The position numbers and the translations under genes are program-made. The notes beneath the pieces were generated by a model. That model saw only the letters and a list, made by a program, of their open reading frames with translations, did not search any database and was not told the DNA's origin. 64,000 nucleotides of DNA from Heterohyrax brucei (taxonomy: Eukaryota; Chordata; Mammalia; Hyracoidea; Procaviidae), in the NCBI GenBank assembly GCA_028571685.1, contig CM053143.1:150406329-150470328 (forward strand), given 5' to 3'. Below, in pieces: positions 20,655-34,197 of this stretch. Every line of letters begins with the position of its first letter. The first letter of the stretch is position 1.

Positions 20655-23330
20655 TCCTCAACGTGACATCTTTGCTTTTTAACATGTAAAAGAGGTCTAT
20701 TGCGGCATATTTGCCCGGAGCAATATGCCATTTCATTTCTTGACTTCCGCTTCCATGGACACAGATTGTGGATCCAAGTAAAATGAAATCCTTGAACAGC
20801 TTCAATCTTCTCCATTTATCATGATGTTGCTTATTAGTCTACTTGTGAGAATTTTTGTCATCTTTATACTAAGGTGCAATCCATACTGAAAGCGGCAGTC
20901 TTTGCTTTTCCTCAGTTAGGGAGTTCAAATCCTCTGTTTTCAACAAGCAAAGTTGCATCATCTGCACATTGCTGGTTGTTAATAGGTTTTCCTCTGATCC
21001 TCATGCTGCATTCTTCTTTCTGTATAGTTTCTCAGATTGTTTGCTCAGCACCCAGACTGAGTAAATATGATGAAATAATACAACCTTGAGGTACAACTTT
21101 CCTCACTTTAAACCATGTGGTATCCCCTCTTTGTGCTTGAAGGGCTGCATCTTGGTCTGTATACAGGTTCCTCATGAGCACAACAAAGTGCTCTGGAATT
21201 CCTATTCTTCACAATGTTATCTGTAACTTGTTATGATCCATAGAATGAGATGTCTACACAGTCAATAAAACACAGGTAAGCATCTTTCTCTTATTCTTGG
21301 CTTTCATCCAAGATCCATCTGACATCGCCAGTGATGTCCTTCCTTGCAAGGGCCCTTCTGAATCGGACTTGAACTTTGCCAATCTGTTGTTAATGTGCTG
21401 CTGTGACATTTTTGAATAAACTACAAAATTTTACCTGTGTGTGATATTGTTTGATGATTTCCACATTCTGCTGGATCACCTTTCTTTGGAACGGGCACGT
21501 ATATAGATCCCTTCTAGTCAGTTGGCCAGGTAGCTGTTTGCAAATTTCTTGATCTAGAGAGGTGAATGCTTCCAGCGCTGCATCTGTTTGTTGAAACTTT
21601 GCAACTGCTATTCCTTCATTCCTGGAGCCTTGTTTTTCACCATTCTCTTCAGTGCAGTTTGGACTTTTTCCTTCAATACAACTGGCTCTTGATCATATGC
21701 TATCTTCTGAAATAATTCAATGTCAACAAATTCTTTTTGGTACAGTGATTCTGTGTTTCTTCCATCTTCTTTTAATATTTCCTGCATCATTCAATATTTT
21801 GCCTATAGAGTTCTTCAATATTGCAAATTAAGGCTTGAGTTTTTTCTTCAGTTCTTTCAGTTTGAGAAATGCCACACATTCTTCTCTTTTGGTTCTCTAA
21901 CTCCAGGCCTTTGCACATTTCATTGTAATATTTTGTTTTCTCCAGACGTTCTTTGAAATCTTCTGTCCAGCTCTTTTACCTCATCATTTCTTTATTTTGC
22001 TTTGAATACTCTGTTCAAGAACAAGGTTCAGAGTCTCTTCTGATGTCTACTTTGGTCTTTTCTTTCCTTCATGTCTTTTTAATGACCTTTGCTTTCTTCA
22101 TGCATGATGTCTTGATGTTATCCCACAAATCATCAGATTTTTGGTCATTCGTGCTCAGTGCATCAAATCTATTCTTCGTCTCTAAATTCAGGCAGATATA
22201 CTCAAGGTTGTACTTTGGCTCTTCTGGACTTGTCTTATTTTTCTTTAGCTTCAATAGGAGCTTGCATAGCAGCAACTGATAGTCTGTTCTGCAGTGGCCT
22301 CCTAGCCTTGTTCTGACCAGTTTTGAGCTTCTCTGTTGTCTCTTTCCAGAGATGTAGTAAATTAGATTCCTTTATATTTCGTTCAGTGAGGTCCACATGT
22401 ATAATCACCATTTATGTTGTTGTTGCAATGAATCAGTTGTTGGTCTTGCAAAATTTGATCATGTAATCTCTGCATTGTTTCTATCACCAAGGCTGCACTT
22501 ACCAACTACTGGTCCTTTTCCTTTGCTTCCAACATCTGCATTCCAATTATCAGTAATTATCAATGCATCTTGATTTCATGTTTGATTAACTTCAAAAGCT
22601 GATAAAAAATCTTCAATTTCTTCATCTTTGGCATTTGTGGCTGGTGGGTAAATTTGAATGATAGTTTTTTATTAACGGGTCTTCTTTGTAGGTATGGGCG
22701 TTATACCATCACTAATGACATTGAGCTTCAGTAGAACTTGAAATGTTCTTTTTAACAATGAATGGAATGCCATTTCTCTTCAGTTTTAATTCCCAGCATA
22801 GTAGACCATATGACTGTCTTATTCAGAATTACCAATACATTTCTGCTCACTGATGCCTGCAATATCAATCTTCAATGTTGCATTTCATTTTTGATGACTT
22901 CCAATTTTTGTAGCGTCATTCATAGTACTTTACGGGTTCCAGCTACTAATGGATGTTTGCAGCTGTTTCTTCTTTTTAGTTGTGCCACATCACCAAATGA
23001 AGGTCCCCAAAGCTTTTCTCCATCCTTGTTATTAAGATGCACTCTATTTTGAGTAAGCAGTTCTTCCTTAGTTTTATTTTGAGTGTCTTTCAAGCTGAAA
23101 AGGCTAATTTTCCAGCACTATGTGACACCATGTTCTTCCTGTTGCTGTCTATAAGAGTGTCACTGGTCAGTTTTTCCGAAAGGAGATCACTAGGTTCTTC
23201 TTCCCAGTCTATTTTAGTCTGGGAGTTCTGCTGAAATCTGTCCACCATGGGGGATTGCTGGTATTAGAAATATCAGTGACAATTCAACTTACCAGCCACC
23301 ATAGTATGACAAACTAACAGATGAACAGGT
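20655..23330 (-). mobile_element. RTE/BovB-type LINE, copy B, 5' and central part
   Basis: Minus-strand element running from the KDFILLGSTI block (frame 20805-20617) through the reverse transcriptase and linker to the apurinic-endonuclease region, with the 5' end near 23330. Frames of 60 codons (21790-21608, ending in KNKAPG) and 68 codons (22275-22069) are its remnants. The plus strand near 22530-22600 (AATTATCAGTAATTATCAAT, GCATCTTGATTTCATG) is endonuclease coding. It overlaps copy A in content, so these are two insertions and not one split element. Many stops and deletions are present. Confidence 0.85.
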
Positions 23331-25959
23331 TTTATAAGCAAATAGAACTTAATTCATATGAGTTTATCATTTTAAAAAGAAAATTATGGCTTAGTACCTT
23401 CAGATGCGGTAATATATATTTGAAGTAGCCTTTTGTCTGATTATAAAGTAATATATATTGTTAAGAGGGGGGTTTGAATGCATAATTTTATGATTCTTTA
23501 AAAAGGAAATTTTTTGATAAAATTTCTCAATAATACTTCCATGGCTGTGCCTATTTTCTTGAAAACCTGGAATGTACTGTATAAAAGAGAATCAGTTTTT
23601 GATTCTTTGAGCTTAGAAATATTATATGCCCACAACTTTTGTGTGTGTGTGTGTATGAAGGTGATACCAGAGCTATAAATTTAATCTTGAACATGTTTAG
23701 AGACTTGTTTAAGATTAGGGGAAGCCATTATTGTTTCAAAACATTTAACTTCAGCCAGTGTCATCTATACATAATCTTCGTAGCCACATGGTCTGTCAAA
23801 CTGTGTTGTAGAATTGAAAGAAAGATTTATGTGATTTGACAGAACAGACATTTGATGAATGTAAAAAAAATTTTCCTATAAGTAATTTTGCAGCAACTAG
23901 GTATAATAAAGTAGGTATCTCTGACTAGTGTCTTGCTGAGAGCAAAAAGGAGAGATTTGGGTATTAACTCTCTCATTTATTCAACTAAATTGATTTTAAG
24001 TTCTTAAATTTACTCAGTGAATTGACTGATTAACTGCTTAGCCCTAACATTTTTCTTGTCTATGAGCAAAATACAACTAAAATTTTGTATTAAAAAGCCT
24101 GTTTTGTGTTTCTGGGTCCCTGATCTCAAGTAGAAGTATCTGGTATTGTTACTCAATTCTAGCAATAGAGGAACTCGAGTTTCCCTAAAGTTGTTCCAAA
24201 TTTCCAATTGAGGTTCTCAGAAACTTTGATGGGTAAAGAACTTCCACAGTTGCAATGGGAACTATGCTGGCAATGTGCTTACAGAAATTACTCAAAACAA
24301 AACACAGTTAACTTTTATACAATTATTTTCTAATACATGTTGGAAATAGAGGCACCTACAAGTTGAACTGAAATGAACCTCTACACAGGAAAGGTTTTTG
24401 TTGTCTTTTTTACAGATCCAAGTTTTCTACTGTTTAACTTAATTTTAAGAAAAAATTATAAAGCAGATACATGTAGATGGCTGAAACAGCACTTTTCTAC
24501 TCTAAACTTTAAAAAATGAAATGATTTTAAAATAGAAAATGTAGAAAAATATCCTGGAATTGAATTAAGTATACATGATTGTTTGTATTTAGAGGGTGCT
24601 TTGTTGTAATTACAATGAAGATGTGACATATGAGAAAAATTTCCTGAAAACGCTTTTTAAAAACCTCCACTATACATTGTAAAATATATCTCTATTCCCT
24701 TTCCTCCTTCCCTTTAACATTTGTTTGAGTACAAGTTTTGTTTTTTCATTAAAAAGAAAATAGTTGCTTATTACCTCCTCATTTACTTTATTTTAAGGAA
24801 GGTCAAAGGAATGGGTCTAAAATTGCATTTAAGTTTTGCAGAAGCTGAACTTTTATTTAATTTTCTTTTCATGATAAATAACTTTACTTTATTAACTTGT
24901 CCAAGTATCATTATTAAAGTTGTGTACATATTTGCATAGCTATTTCTTTATGCTTATAACTTTTCAACAATGTTTTGTTTAAAAATGCACATTAAAATTT
25001 TTGCTCCTTCTTCCATTGAAAACTGGCTGGCTGTGAAATAAAAATGATGAAAGTTTTTATGTGCTTAGTCCTTACTGAGTCTCAAGGGAAATCTGGAAAG
25101 AAATGACAAAACTACTTGCTATAGTGACTGAAAAATTGCATTTGTTCAACTGCAGGATGGAATTTCATAAACATTGGGATTTACATAACTATTTATATGG
25201 CTATAGAGTTTCATAAGCAGAAAGTATTGGTGTTTGATATTTTACATGGCCATAGTTTTAGCACATTTGTTTGATGGTGATGCAGGCAGATTATTTATTT
25301 ATTTATTCATTTAAATAAGGCTGTAGATAGATGCTTTCATGTTATTTTTATTTCTTTTGTATCTTCCTGGGTAAAACCGAATCAGAAGAAATAAATTGCT
25401 ACCGATGGCCTTAACTCAAGTCCAAATTCCTTGGCTCTCTTGATAAAGACTTAAGGACACTAAGTTAAACAACCAGCAAAGAGAAGAGTTTGGCTCTTAG
25501 TGTTAACTATGTTTATCCATATTGTGAATAGTAAGATTTTTCTTCCAGCTTTTAAAATACAATCTCAAATCAATGCATCAAACAGCCTGGTCATTAGTAA
25601 TGCTATACAAAGATCGGAGCTACGTAATCATTTAAATATATGGTTCATTCAAATTTGCAAGTACAATGTTTATATGATTTGTTTTCCTTTGCACATATAA
25701 AAGATGCCCTGTGTATTCAAAGAGCACCCATCTACTCATTGCTTTTGAAAATAAATGTCACTCACAGACTAGCTTTCAAGTATTCTAAATACACTTTTGT
25801 GAGAATCTTTATTATAAAATTTTCCCACAAGTCTTTATATGAAACAGTATTTCTATACTTTCTCATAAACCTATCATGAAAGAATGTTTTCTTTCCTGTG
25901 ATTTTCATTATATATTTGGATTTAGGAATGTGTCTTTAGTAATTTAAACAGTTATCGAA
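23331..25959. other. AT-rich unique DNA
   Basis: Strongly AT-rich, with almost no recognisable transposable elements. A short GT tract lies at 23640-23654 and a (TTTA)n-like run at 25291-25312. No coding frame exceeds 80 codons. Confidence 0.45.
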
Positions 25960-26540
25960 GAAAAAAAAAGTGGTCGCTAGAAGTGAATAAAACGCACAAC
26001 AAAGATTAGCTGGGAAGTGTTCAATGTGCCTTGTTTGCCTCGCTTTCTTCAGAAGTCACTCCTGTCAGCGGTCAGTTATAATAAAGGAAGAACAAAGTTG
26101 CTTGATGTATACTGAAAAAAAGTTGCCTGCAGTTCCTTTCAATTGCTCCGTTGCCCAGGCAGGCCGGCCTCCAGCCAGAAGCCAGCAGGCAAAATTTAAC
26201 AGCCACGCTTCAAAATGTTAGTAGCAGCTATCAATGCATCCATAACTCTTAGTCCTCTAGATATGGGGTCATCTTTCAATACTACCCCACTGTCATATAC
26301 AACATTTGTCTTGTCCCGCATTCAACTGATTGTGTCAAACTATGGAGTGACTCTATAATACACATATACAATAGCACAATGAAAGCAATAATCTCCAACC
26401 CAGTTTCTTTATTTATCTGAGTGCTATTACACAGTTTCCTGCAGCAAGGAGAAGCTGGGGAGGCTGTGACATGTTCCAACCCTGCAGATCTGAGAGGAGT
26501 GGAAGTCGGGAGGGTTGAAGGATAGAATGCCATTGCTTTG
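25960..26540. promoter_or_regulatory. candidate conserved non-coding element
   Basis: The sequence is more balanced than its AT-rich flanks. It contains CGCACAACAAAGATTAGC (ACAAAG is SOX/TCF-like), GTCAGTTATAATAAAGG and, at 26310-26420, a smooth segment with ACTGATTGTGTCAAACTATG and GAAAGCAATAATCTCC. No repeat family is recognised. The call is inference from texture only. Confidence 0.3.
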
Positions 26541-27499
26541 GTTTTATCTGAGAATCCTGCTATTCCTATTATTTTGTTTTTCTAAACCCTAGGGGCCACT
26601 GGTTACATTATGTATAATTTACTACCCTTGTTACTTAAAATATACATTATGCTAACATTTATGCACTAAGGGTAGAAAAATAATAGCTCATATAAACAGC
26701 CATTTATCTCACTTGCATTTTTAAGTACTAAATTTTTCAACTCAAATTTATTCTATTTGCAGAATACATCTTATGTTATTGGAACCAAATCAGATCTGTA
26801 AAATGATGGTAAGGCAGTAAAGGTATCCTAGCCTTATAATTTTTCTCGAGTTGTTTGATCCATGTATAAAAGCTTTCAAGGGGGAAAAAAAAAACCAACA
26901 CGAAAGCAAAGCACAAAAACCAAAAACTTGAGTTTGGAGAAGGACAGCACTTTTCTATTGAATCTACACCTGCCCTAAGCACTGAAATGTCAACAAGTTA
27001 ATGGAGAGCATTTAATTATTTAGTCACCAGAAAGGATGATGAGGCATTTAGATACAAACTAGAATAATTGACAAATAATATTGAGAGGCACAGTATTCAA
27101 TTTAGAAATATTAAAGACAGGTTTGTTACACCAAAGAACCATAAACATGTAAAGACTGTAATACAAACACTTGTAATTAGGATTTTGTATGAGGCTTTCA
27201 TCTAGTAAGTACCTATCACCCTTTTTTAGACAATTATTTCACTTTGTGATTATATTGTGTTTTCTGAGCAATAGAGCCCACTTACCACGGTGACACTGTA
27301 CGGAAAGCAACAGAGAAAGGATGAGTTTCAGGAGATCGATGCTGGTTTCAGCTCTCAGGATGAGTGCTTTGTTCAAGAATATATGCCAGTATATGATTAA
27401 TACGAAAATGACCATCCAAAAACAAATGGCGTTGGGTCAGTGATGACGGGGAGGGAACTTAACCCAGGTGTAACACATAATTTAGAATTCTTATACATC
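26541..27499. other. AT-rich unique DNA
   Basis: No gene and no recognised repeat. The segment continues the repeat-poor desert that runs from 23331 to 29745. Confidence 0.4.
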
Positions 27500-28240
27500 A
27501 CAGAGAAGAATCACTGAGAGCAGAGTTCATTTCCTTCAGTGCATGTTTGAAAAGAAAGTGAATCTTGTAAATATCCTTGCAAAGCATCCCTGCAAAAGTC
27601 AATTCTCTTTCAACAGTCAAACAATGCTCTTTGTAACACAGCTGCACACTACGTGAGGTTTTCAGCCACACTGTAATATTTTTATAGCCCCGCAGTCACC
27701 ATCCATTCCATATACACAAACATCCGCGTACCCAGAAAATAATTGTGGATAATTCAATGTTCAGATTCGATAATGGATGCTCAAATAAATATGAGAATTC
27801 CAAGCAAATTTGTGCAAATGAAAAAAGATTTCCTCTGACATAATGGCATGGTGCAAGGCTGTGTGTAATGAGCTGTAATTTGTCTGGAAGAGCATTTCAA
27901 AGGGGCTGAGCCATCCACTGGAAGGCCAGCAGTCGCTCCAACTCCTGCAGCAGTGAGCCGGCCTGCCTCGTCTCAGAGGAAATTACACCACAAGCAGGCC
28001 AAATTTCTGACAACTTCCATAAATTATTTCAGATTTTCATATTTCAAATTTCATCTGCATTCATCATGTGAGTTTGACTGGGGAAAAACGTCTAGGAGGA
28101 GCTCTGGTAGGCATTCAATGCAGCAGTCCCAGGAGCCCGCCCTGGGACTAGATAATTGAATTTTGTTTTGATTAGATTATTCTTGCTGCAGTCTACTGCC
28201 AATCTGAAGTATTGTGCCTTCTCTTCTACTTAACCTTCCT
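27500..28240. promoter_or_regulatory. candidate conserved non-coding element
   Basis: Repeat-free DNA with motif-rich segments: AAAATAATTGTGGATAATTC (27736 on), GTGTAATGAGCTGTAATTTG (about 27860) and GATAATTGAATTTTGTTTTG followed by GATTAGATTATTC (28150-28183). Several TAAT cores, GATTA and CAATTA words cluster. The central part (27910-27990) is GC-richer. It resembles the ultraconserved-type elements of developmental gene deserts, though conservation cannot be measured here. Confidence 0.4.
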
Positions 28241-29745
28241 GCCCCATGCCTGCTCCAGCCTGCATGCAGCTCTCTGTATTGCAGAATATATTTGAACAAT
28301 CAAAGTTAGGAGTTATTATTTTGCTTTCCATTGTCCATCCTTATAAAAGCACACATCTTTCACTGGGCTCCCTCTTCCCAGAAATCAGATTACTTTTTTT
28401 TTTTAGTTTGTAATATTGTTTACCATTTTCAGTGGAAAGTGCCCTGTAATTTAGGTGGAAAATCTAAAATCATTACTAAATCTCAGGATGATGCAATAGC
28501 ATATAAATGAAGATCATCTTTAAAACAACTATAATCATCACTAGGCAATACTCAAGAGACAGAAAACAGGTAAATAATGAATACACCCATCCATTAAACA
28601 AAAAAATCTATTGGAAACTAAAGTTATTTTTCAGCCGTTTACCTAATGGTCAATGAAGAAAACCGTCTGTAATTGGTCTTCAAAAGTAGGACATTAGAAA
28701 TTCAGACTACAAACTCTTGGTAAACATACAAAAGCATGAACATGATTAACTTATGAACAAATACTGGCACAATAGCAAAATAATCTGGGAAACAGACTCA
28801 GTGAGGTTTTTAAAAATTCTCTTAAATTAAATTTGAATGCATGAAATGACGATTAACAGGAAATATGGACCACGAGTATCGCACAGCGCATAATCACAAT
28901 ATTGTTTCTGTTTTTAGAAGATGACTGCAATTATGTGAGATCCAATAACCAGGGAACACCAAAAATGTTTGTCGCTTTACTAAGTTAGAGGGAGGATTAT
29001 TAGAAACACAGATAAATAAACAAAGCTAATGTTGTTCTTTAAGTAATATCTATCACTTCCCCCTTATTGAGTTATTTCTTTAAACCATATAAGTTTTTTT
29101 GATGCTATGTGTCTGAACTGAGGGCTTTAGGTTCTTTATTGTTCTCCATTTTGATGAAAAAAATTGAATTGGGGTCTGTTATATTGAATTTTGTTCAGTA
29201 AATATACCGAAATCATATTTTTGTTAGAAACTATCAATAAATCCAGTATAAGAAAAGTAATAAGATACAAATATGAACAGGACCTTTGCAAAGGAAATAT
29301 TACAAAGAGAGTGCACTGGGAAAATATATTAGGGAATGTGTATTTTCCCTTGTGCTAGGAGAAAATACAGAAAGGAGGACATGAACCAGTGTTATTTTTG
29401 ATACAGATTCTGTGCTTGAAATAAAAACATTTCTACCCACTGAATCACATGATTCAATAAAATTATTTTTTCTGCACTATAGTTAAAAAATACTTTTCTA
29501 CATCAAGATAGTATACTCTAAAGATCCATCCTTGATAAATAATTATGAATTTCTGAATTATGAAAATGCTGAACTTCTTGTTTTCTGTGTTCTAATAGGT
29601 GGTATGTGATGGTCCCAATTATTTCTTAAAACTGATTTCAACAACATAGGTAGCTACAGCATCTATATTTGGACAAGTAATCCGCCAGGAAAAAGGGTAC
29701 AAGGAATTAACAAGGCCAATTAATTATGAGTCTGTTTTTGCTGCA
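28241..29745. other. AT-rich unique DNA
   Basis: A poly(T) run lies at 28394-28404. No gene or recognised transposable element is present before the RTE copy at 29746. Confidence 0.4.
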
Positions 29746-30892
29746 ATGCTGTTGTTAGGTGTTGTTGAGTCAGTTTCAACACATAGCGACCACCTGTACA
29801 ACAAAATGAAACACCGCCTGGTCCAGCACCACCCTTATGATCGTGGCAGTGTTTGAGCCTTTGTTGCAGCCAGTGTGTCATTCTGTCTCCTTGAGGGTCT
29901 TCCTCGTTGCTGATGACCCACTTTATCAAGCATGATGTCCTTCTCCAGGGACTGGTCCTTCCCGCTGACATGTCCGAAGTTCACGAGATGAAGTCTTGCC
30001 ATCCTCACTTCTAAGTAGCATTCTGGCTGTACTTCCTCCAAAACAGATTTGTTCATTCTTTTGGCAGTTTATGATGTATTCAATATTCTTCACCAACACC
30101 ATAATTCCAAGGCATCAGTTCTTCTGTCTTCCTTATTCATTGTCTAATTTTCACATGCATATGAGGCAATTGAAAATACCATGGCTTGGGTCAGTTCTTA
30201 AAGTGACATCTTTGTTTTTTAACACTTGACAAATGTCTTTTGGAGCTGATTTGCCCAAAGCAATACATCATTTGACTTCTTGACTACTCCTTCCATGGGT
30301 ATTGATTATAGACCCAAGTGAAATGAAATTCTTGATGATTTCAATCTTTTCTCCATTTATCATGATGTTGCTAATTGGTCCAGTTGTGAGGATTTTTATG
30401 TTCTTTATGCATCAGTAATCCTTACTAAAGGCTGTGTTCTTTGGTCTTCATTTAGTAAGTGCTTCAAGTTCCCATCAACATTCAGCAAGCAAAACTGTGT
30501 CATCTACATATTTCAGGTTGCCAATAAGTCTTCGCACAGTTCTGATGCTGTATTCCTTGTTATATAGTCCAGCTTCTCAGATTATTTGCTCAGCATATGG
30601 ACTGAGGAAGTACGGTGAAAGGATACAACAGCAACACACCTTTTTTGATTTTAAACCACTTAGTATCCCCTTGTTTTGGTCAAATGACTGCTTCCTGGAC
30701 TGGGAAAAATTGCTTTGAGCATAATTAATATTCTGGAATTTCCATTCTTCACAATGTTATCCATAATTTGTTATGATCCACAGAGTCAAATGTCTTCACA
30801 TAGTCAATTTAACACAGGTAAATATCTTGCTTTCAGCTAAGATCCATCTGACATTAGCAGTGATATCCCTCATTTCATGCCCTCTTTCACTG
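29746..30892 (-). mobile_element. RTE/BovB-type LINE, copy C, 3' part
   Basis: Begins (element 3' end) GCTGTTGTTAGGTGTTGTTG and proceeds through the same blocks as copy A: ATCATGATGTTGCTAATTGG, TTAGTATCCCCTTGTTTTGG and GTTATGATCCACAGAGTC. It ends in the reverse transcriptase near AGATCCATCTGACATTAGC. Minus-strand frames at 29720-29971 and 29835-30056 are remnants in two phases, showing a frameshift. Confidence 0.88.
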
Positions 30893-30962
30893 CAATGTTG
30901 TTGCTAGGTGCTGAGCAGATCACAATTCATAGCAACCCTACAGGACAGAGCGGAACTGCCCC
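30893..30962 (-). mobile_element. AfroSINE/RTE tail fragment
   Basis: About 70 bp. GTTGTTGCTAGGTGCTGAGC begins like an RTE 3' end, then CCTACAGGACAGAGCGGAAC continues as a SINE body. It looks like a SINE carrying the longer RTE-like tail, truncated at the SINE 5' side. Confidence 0.6.
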
Positions 30963-33029
30963 AGGCTTGCTTTGCTGCAACGGATAACGTTTATTCTTAA
31001 GATAAAGTTTATTCCATCTAGTTTTTGGAGATGTTGAGGATCAAAGGAAAAAAACCCGATCACATTGAATGTTATTTTGCCCTGTACTTGTTTAATAGAT
31101 TTAATGCTATGAGAAAGAAAATGATTGCAAGATAAACTAGTTTTAGGTAACTTCACTCTGTGAAGAGTCATAATTTACTTTGTAACTTTTTGTTCTGTCA
31201 TATGACGTCAGACACTGGGACTGGTCAGCTGTGGTCCTAAAAGCTTTCTTGGCACCCTCACTGATACATGTCACCGTGGGAACAGGCACCTTAAACCCGT
31301 ACAACTTTAATGACATTCCTTATTAGTTTTAACATTTGAGCAATTAAGTATCCACTTGGATATTAATGGTCAGTTGTTAAATAACTGTCCAATAAATAAA
31401 TGTGAAGAAGAAATGTAATTCAGCATTTGCAACTTGTCTTAAGGTTCTAAAATTTGTTCTAATAAAATTAAATGTGTGTACTTTCAAAGTCTTATTTAAT
31501 CACCCTCTTGAAAATCTTTAGATGTGATGTTGGAGCCACTAGGCTTTTTGGCAAGGAGGACTGGCAATTAAGCTTTTTGAACCTACTATCCAAATTTGAG
31601 AATGTCACTTTATTACTTTGATTTTTAATTATGGACCATGTCAGCAGAAAGACTTCCAGTGAGTGCAGTAAAGGGAGGAAAAAAAGCTTTCCTGGAAACG
31701 GCAGTCAATGAAAAGAAAGAGCATTCCTAGAAATGTATAATTTATGGCTGAAGCAAGAGGCTCTTGTGGGCCATCAAAAAAGTAGTTGTATATAAGAATG
31801 GAGACCTGTGGGAGCATTCATAGGGCAGGTGCCTTGGTGTTGGAATTTTGGCTTCTGGTGCTGGGGAGTGGCCTAACCTCTTAAGCCTTCTCAGCTGAGC
31901 TCTGAAAGAGATGCCATGACTTCTACACCTACCCTGGAGAAGGGCTAAAATTATACTTGTGATAAAGACTTTATTGCCATGAAGAAGAAAAGACAAAACC
32001 TTATTGTAGTGGACCACTTTCCCAAAGTGGAAGCATCCTCGCTTTCAGTTAAAAATTCTAATACCTTCCTCTCCAATCACCTAGAGGCTGCTGCTATACT
32101 GCATAACTCTAGAGGTTCCATTCATATAATATGCTACAAAATTGTGCTCTTGGGGGCATTTTAATATAATATAGTGATATTGTGGAACTCGGGGCTCTGA
32201 TGAAAGCCATTCTTGAAGGGTCTCTGTTGTGTTTCTTTTTATGAAGGAGAGATGACAGTAGTGAGAAGAAGCAAAGGAAGGGTTAGGTGGCATTTTTGTT
32301 TTTTCTGCGTCAAGCACAGCCCCTAACTGTCCCTTCAGCTCTTTGTGGACTCTGTAAAGTTACTATGGAGGGTTACTTAGCTCACCAGCTTGGATCTTCC
32401 TGAAAGGGACAATAGCAGCCTGGGAGATTAGCCTGGTTGCATGCTGGGGTTATTTTCCACTTTGACCTTTCTTGTGTATTCAGAAGACATTTATTGTCAA
32501 GTTAGTCAGGCAGTTCTCTGCACATCAGGGTGGTGGTACTGCAACAGAGGGGGGACCCAAAAACCTAATGGCCCGCCCATGCGTTTTCTTCCAAGGTCAC
32601 TCTTCTTGAGGCAAATGGACTCTTATCCTCAGGCAGACATGTTTAGGCCAGAAAAACCTGATTCCTATCGTGGAGGTTTAGATTATTGGTAGAAGAATTA
32701 GTTTGTTAATTGAATACTTCCTGTCTTAAATATATACATGAGGCTGTCTGAACAGCTCTTGTCCAGAGGCAGATGAGAGGGTGGAGGGGGACAGGAGTTG
32801 GTTGACTGGATCTGGGAAGTATAGCCTGCAAAGGAGGAGTGTGCTGCCACAGGACGGTAGAGGAAAGAGCAATTAGAGTTGTGTAGTGGTGTGTGTTCAG
32901 GATTTTATATGGCAAATTGATTTGAATTGTAAACTTTTAAAGTACAATAATATACATATATATTTAAAAGAATTGGTTTATTATTTAAAAAAGATGATTA
33001 AGGAAATGTGATAACTGATTTATAAAGCA
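30963..33029. other. unique or unrecognised DNA
   Basis: No gene is supported. A perfect TGACGTCA (CRE/ATF-type palindrome) lies at 31203-31210 in otherwise plain sequence. Around 32000-32900 there is unrecognised, possibly old-repeat DNA with short frames up to 91 codons and no motif. Confidence 0.4.
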
Positions 33030-33446
33030 AGCTTAAGGAATCCATACATACATCCATAAAATATGTCACAGCTAATAAGTGGTTTTAGCAAAGTTGCAGA
33101 ATACAAAATTGAGGCACAAAAATCGATTGTATTCTCACATGGTAGCAATGAGCAATTTGAAAAGGAAATTAAGAAAACAACTCCGTTTATAATAGTATTA
33201 TAAAGAAAATTATTAGTAATAAATTTAACCAAGGATGTGCAAGACTTGTACACTGAAAAGTACAGAGTATTGCTGAAGGAAATTAAAGACTTACATCAGT
33301 AGAAATGTATCCATGTTCATGGACTGAAAGACTTAATACTGCTAAAACGACAATACTATGCAAAACGATATACAACCTCAATACAAACCCTATCAAAATG
33401 GCAATGAACCAAAATAAATAAATAAACCCGAATTCCAACAGCATTT

Positions 33447-34197
33447 AAAACATATTTCACTGTATTTTTGGTGAAAGTTTATATAGCTAATTAGATTCCC
33501 ATTTAACAATTTCTAAACAAACTGACTAGTGACACTGGTGACATTTTTCACACTGTGTCACCATTCTCATTATCTCAGTTTCCATTATCAGTAATCTAGT
33601 CTCCCTGCTCCTTTGCCTTCTCAGCCGCACTTTAGAGTAACTGTTGACCATTTGGTCTCCTGGATGATTTTTTTTAAGGAAGTGCAGTACTCCTACATGA
33701 TAATCTTTATTCTGTGAGCCAATATGTTGTTTAGCTAAAAGGTGACATCAGGGAATAGTTTTGGTTCAAAGTTTGAAGAGTATCTCAGGGTAATAGTCTC
33801 AGGGAATTTTCTAGTCTCAACTGGTCCAGTAAGTCTGGATTTTTTAAAGAACTTCAGTTCTTTTCTGCATTTTTCTTCTGTTCTGCCAGGATCCATCTAT
33901 TGTAGTCCTGATTAGAATGGTTGCTAGTGGTATCCAGGCACCATCTACTTTTCCTGGTCTCAGTGTAGATGAGGTTGTGGTTCATGCAGACTCTTAGCCC
34001 TATAGACTAGTTTCTTCTCTGAGTCTTTACCTTCTGCTCTGGGCAAGTACAGACCAATAGTTGTGTTTTAGATCATCACTCATAAGCTTTTAAGATCTTA
34101 GACATTATCAACAAGGTAGGATATAGATCATAAACTTTATGAATTACATTATGTCAACTGATCAAGTCGTCCTATGAGACTATGATCCTAAGTCTCA
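33447..34197 (-). mobile_element. L1 3'-UTR-type insertion in the L1
   Basis: A 751-bp segment flanked by an 11-bp target duplication CAACAGCATTT (33436-33446 and 34198-34208), splitting L1 ORF2. Its plus-strand text (CACTGTATTTTTGGTGAAAG, AACAATTTCTAAACAAACTG, CAGGATCCATCTATTGTAG, CTTTTAAGATCTTAGAC) resembles the reverse complement of afrotherian L1 3' UTRs such as those at 42950 and 57000. The long target duplication favours LINE-type insertion over an LTR element. Confidence 0.65.
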
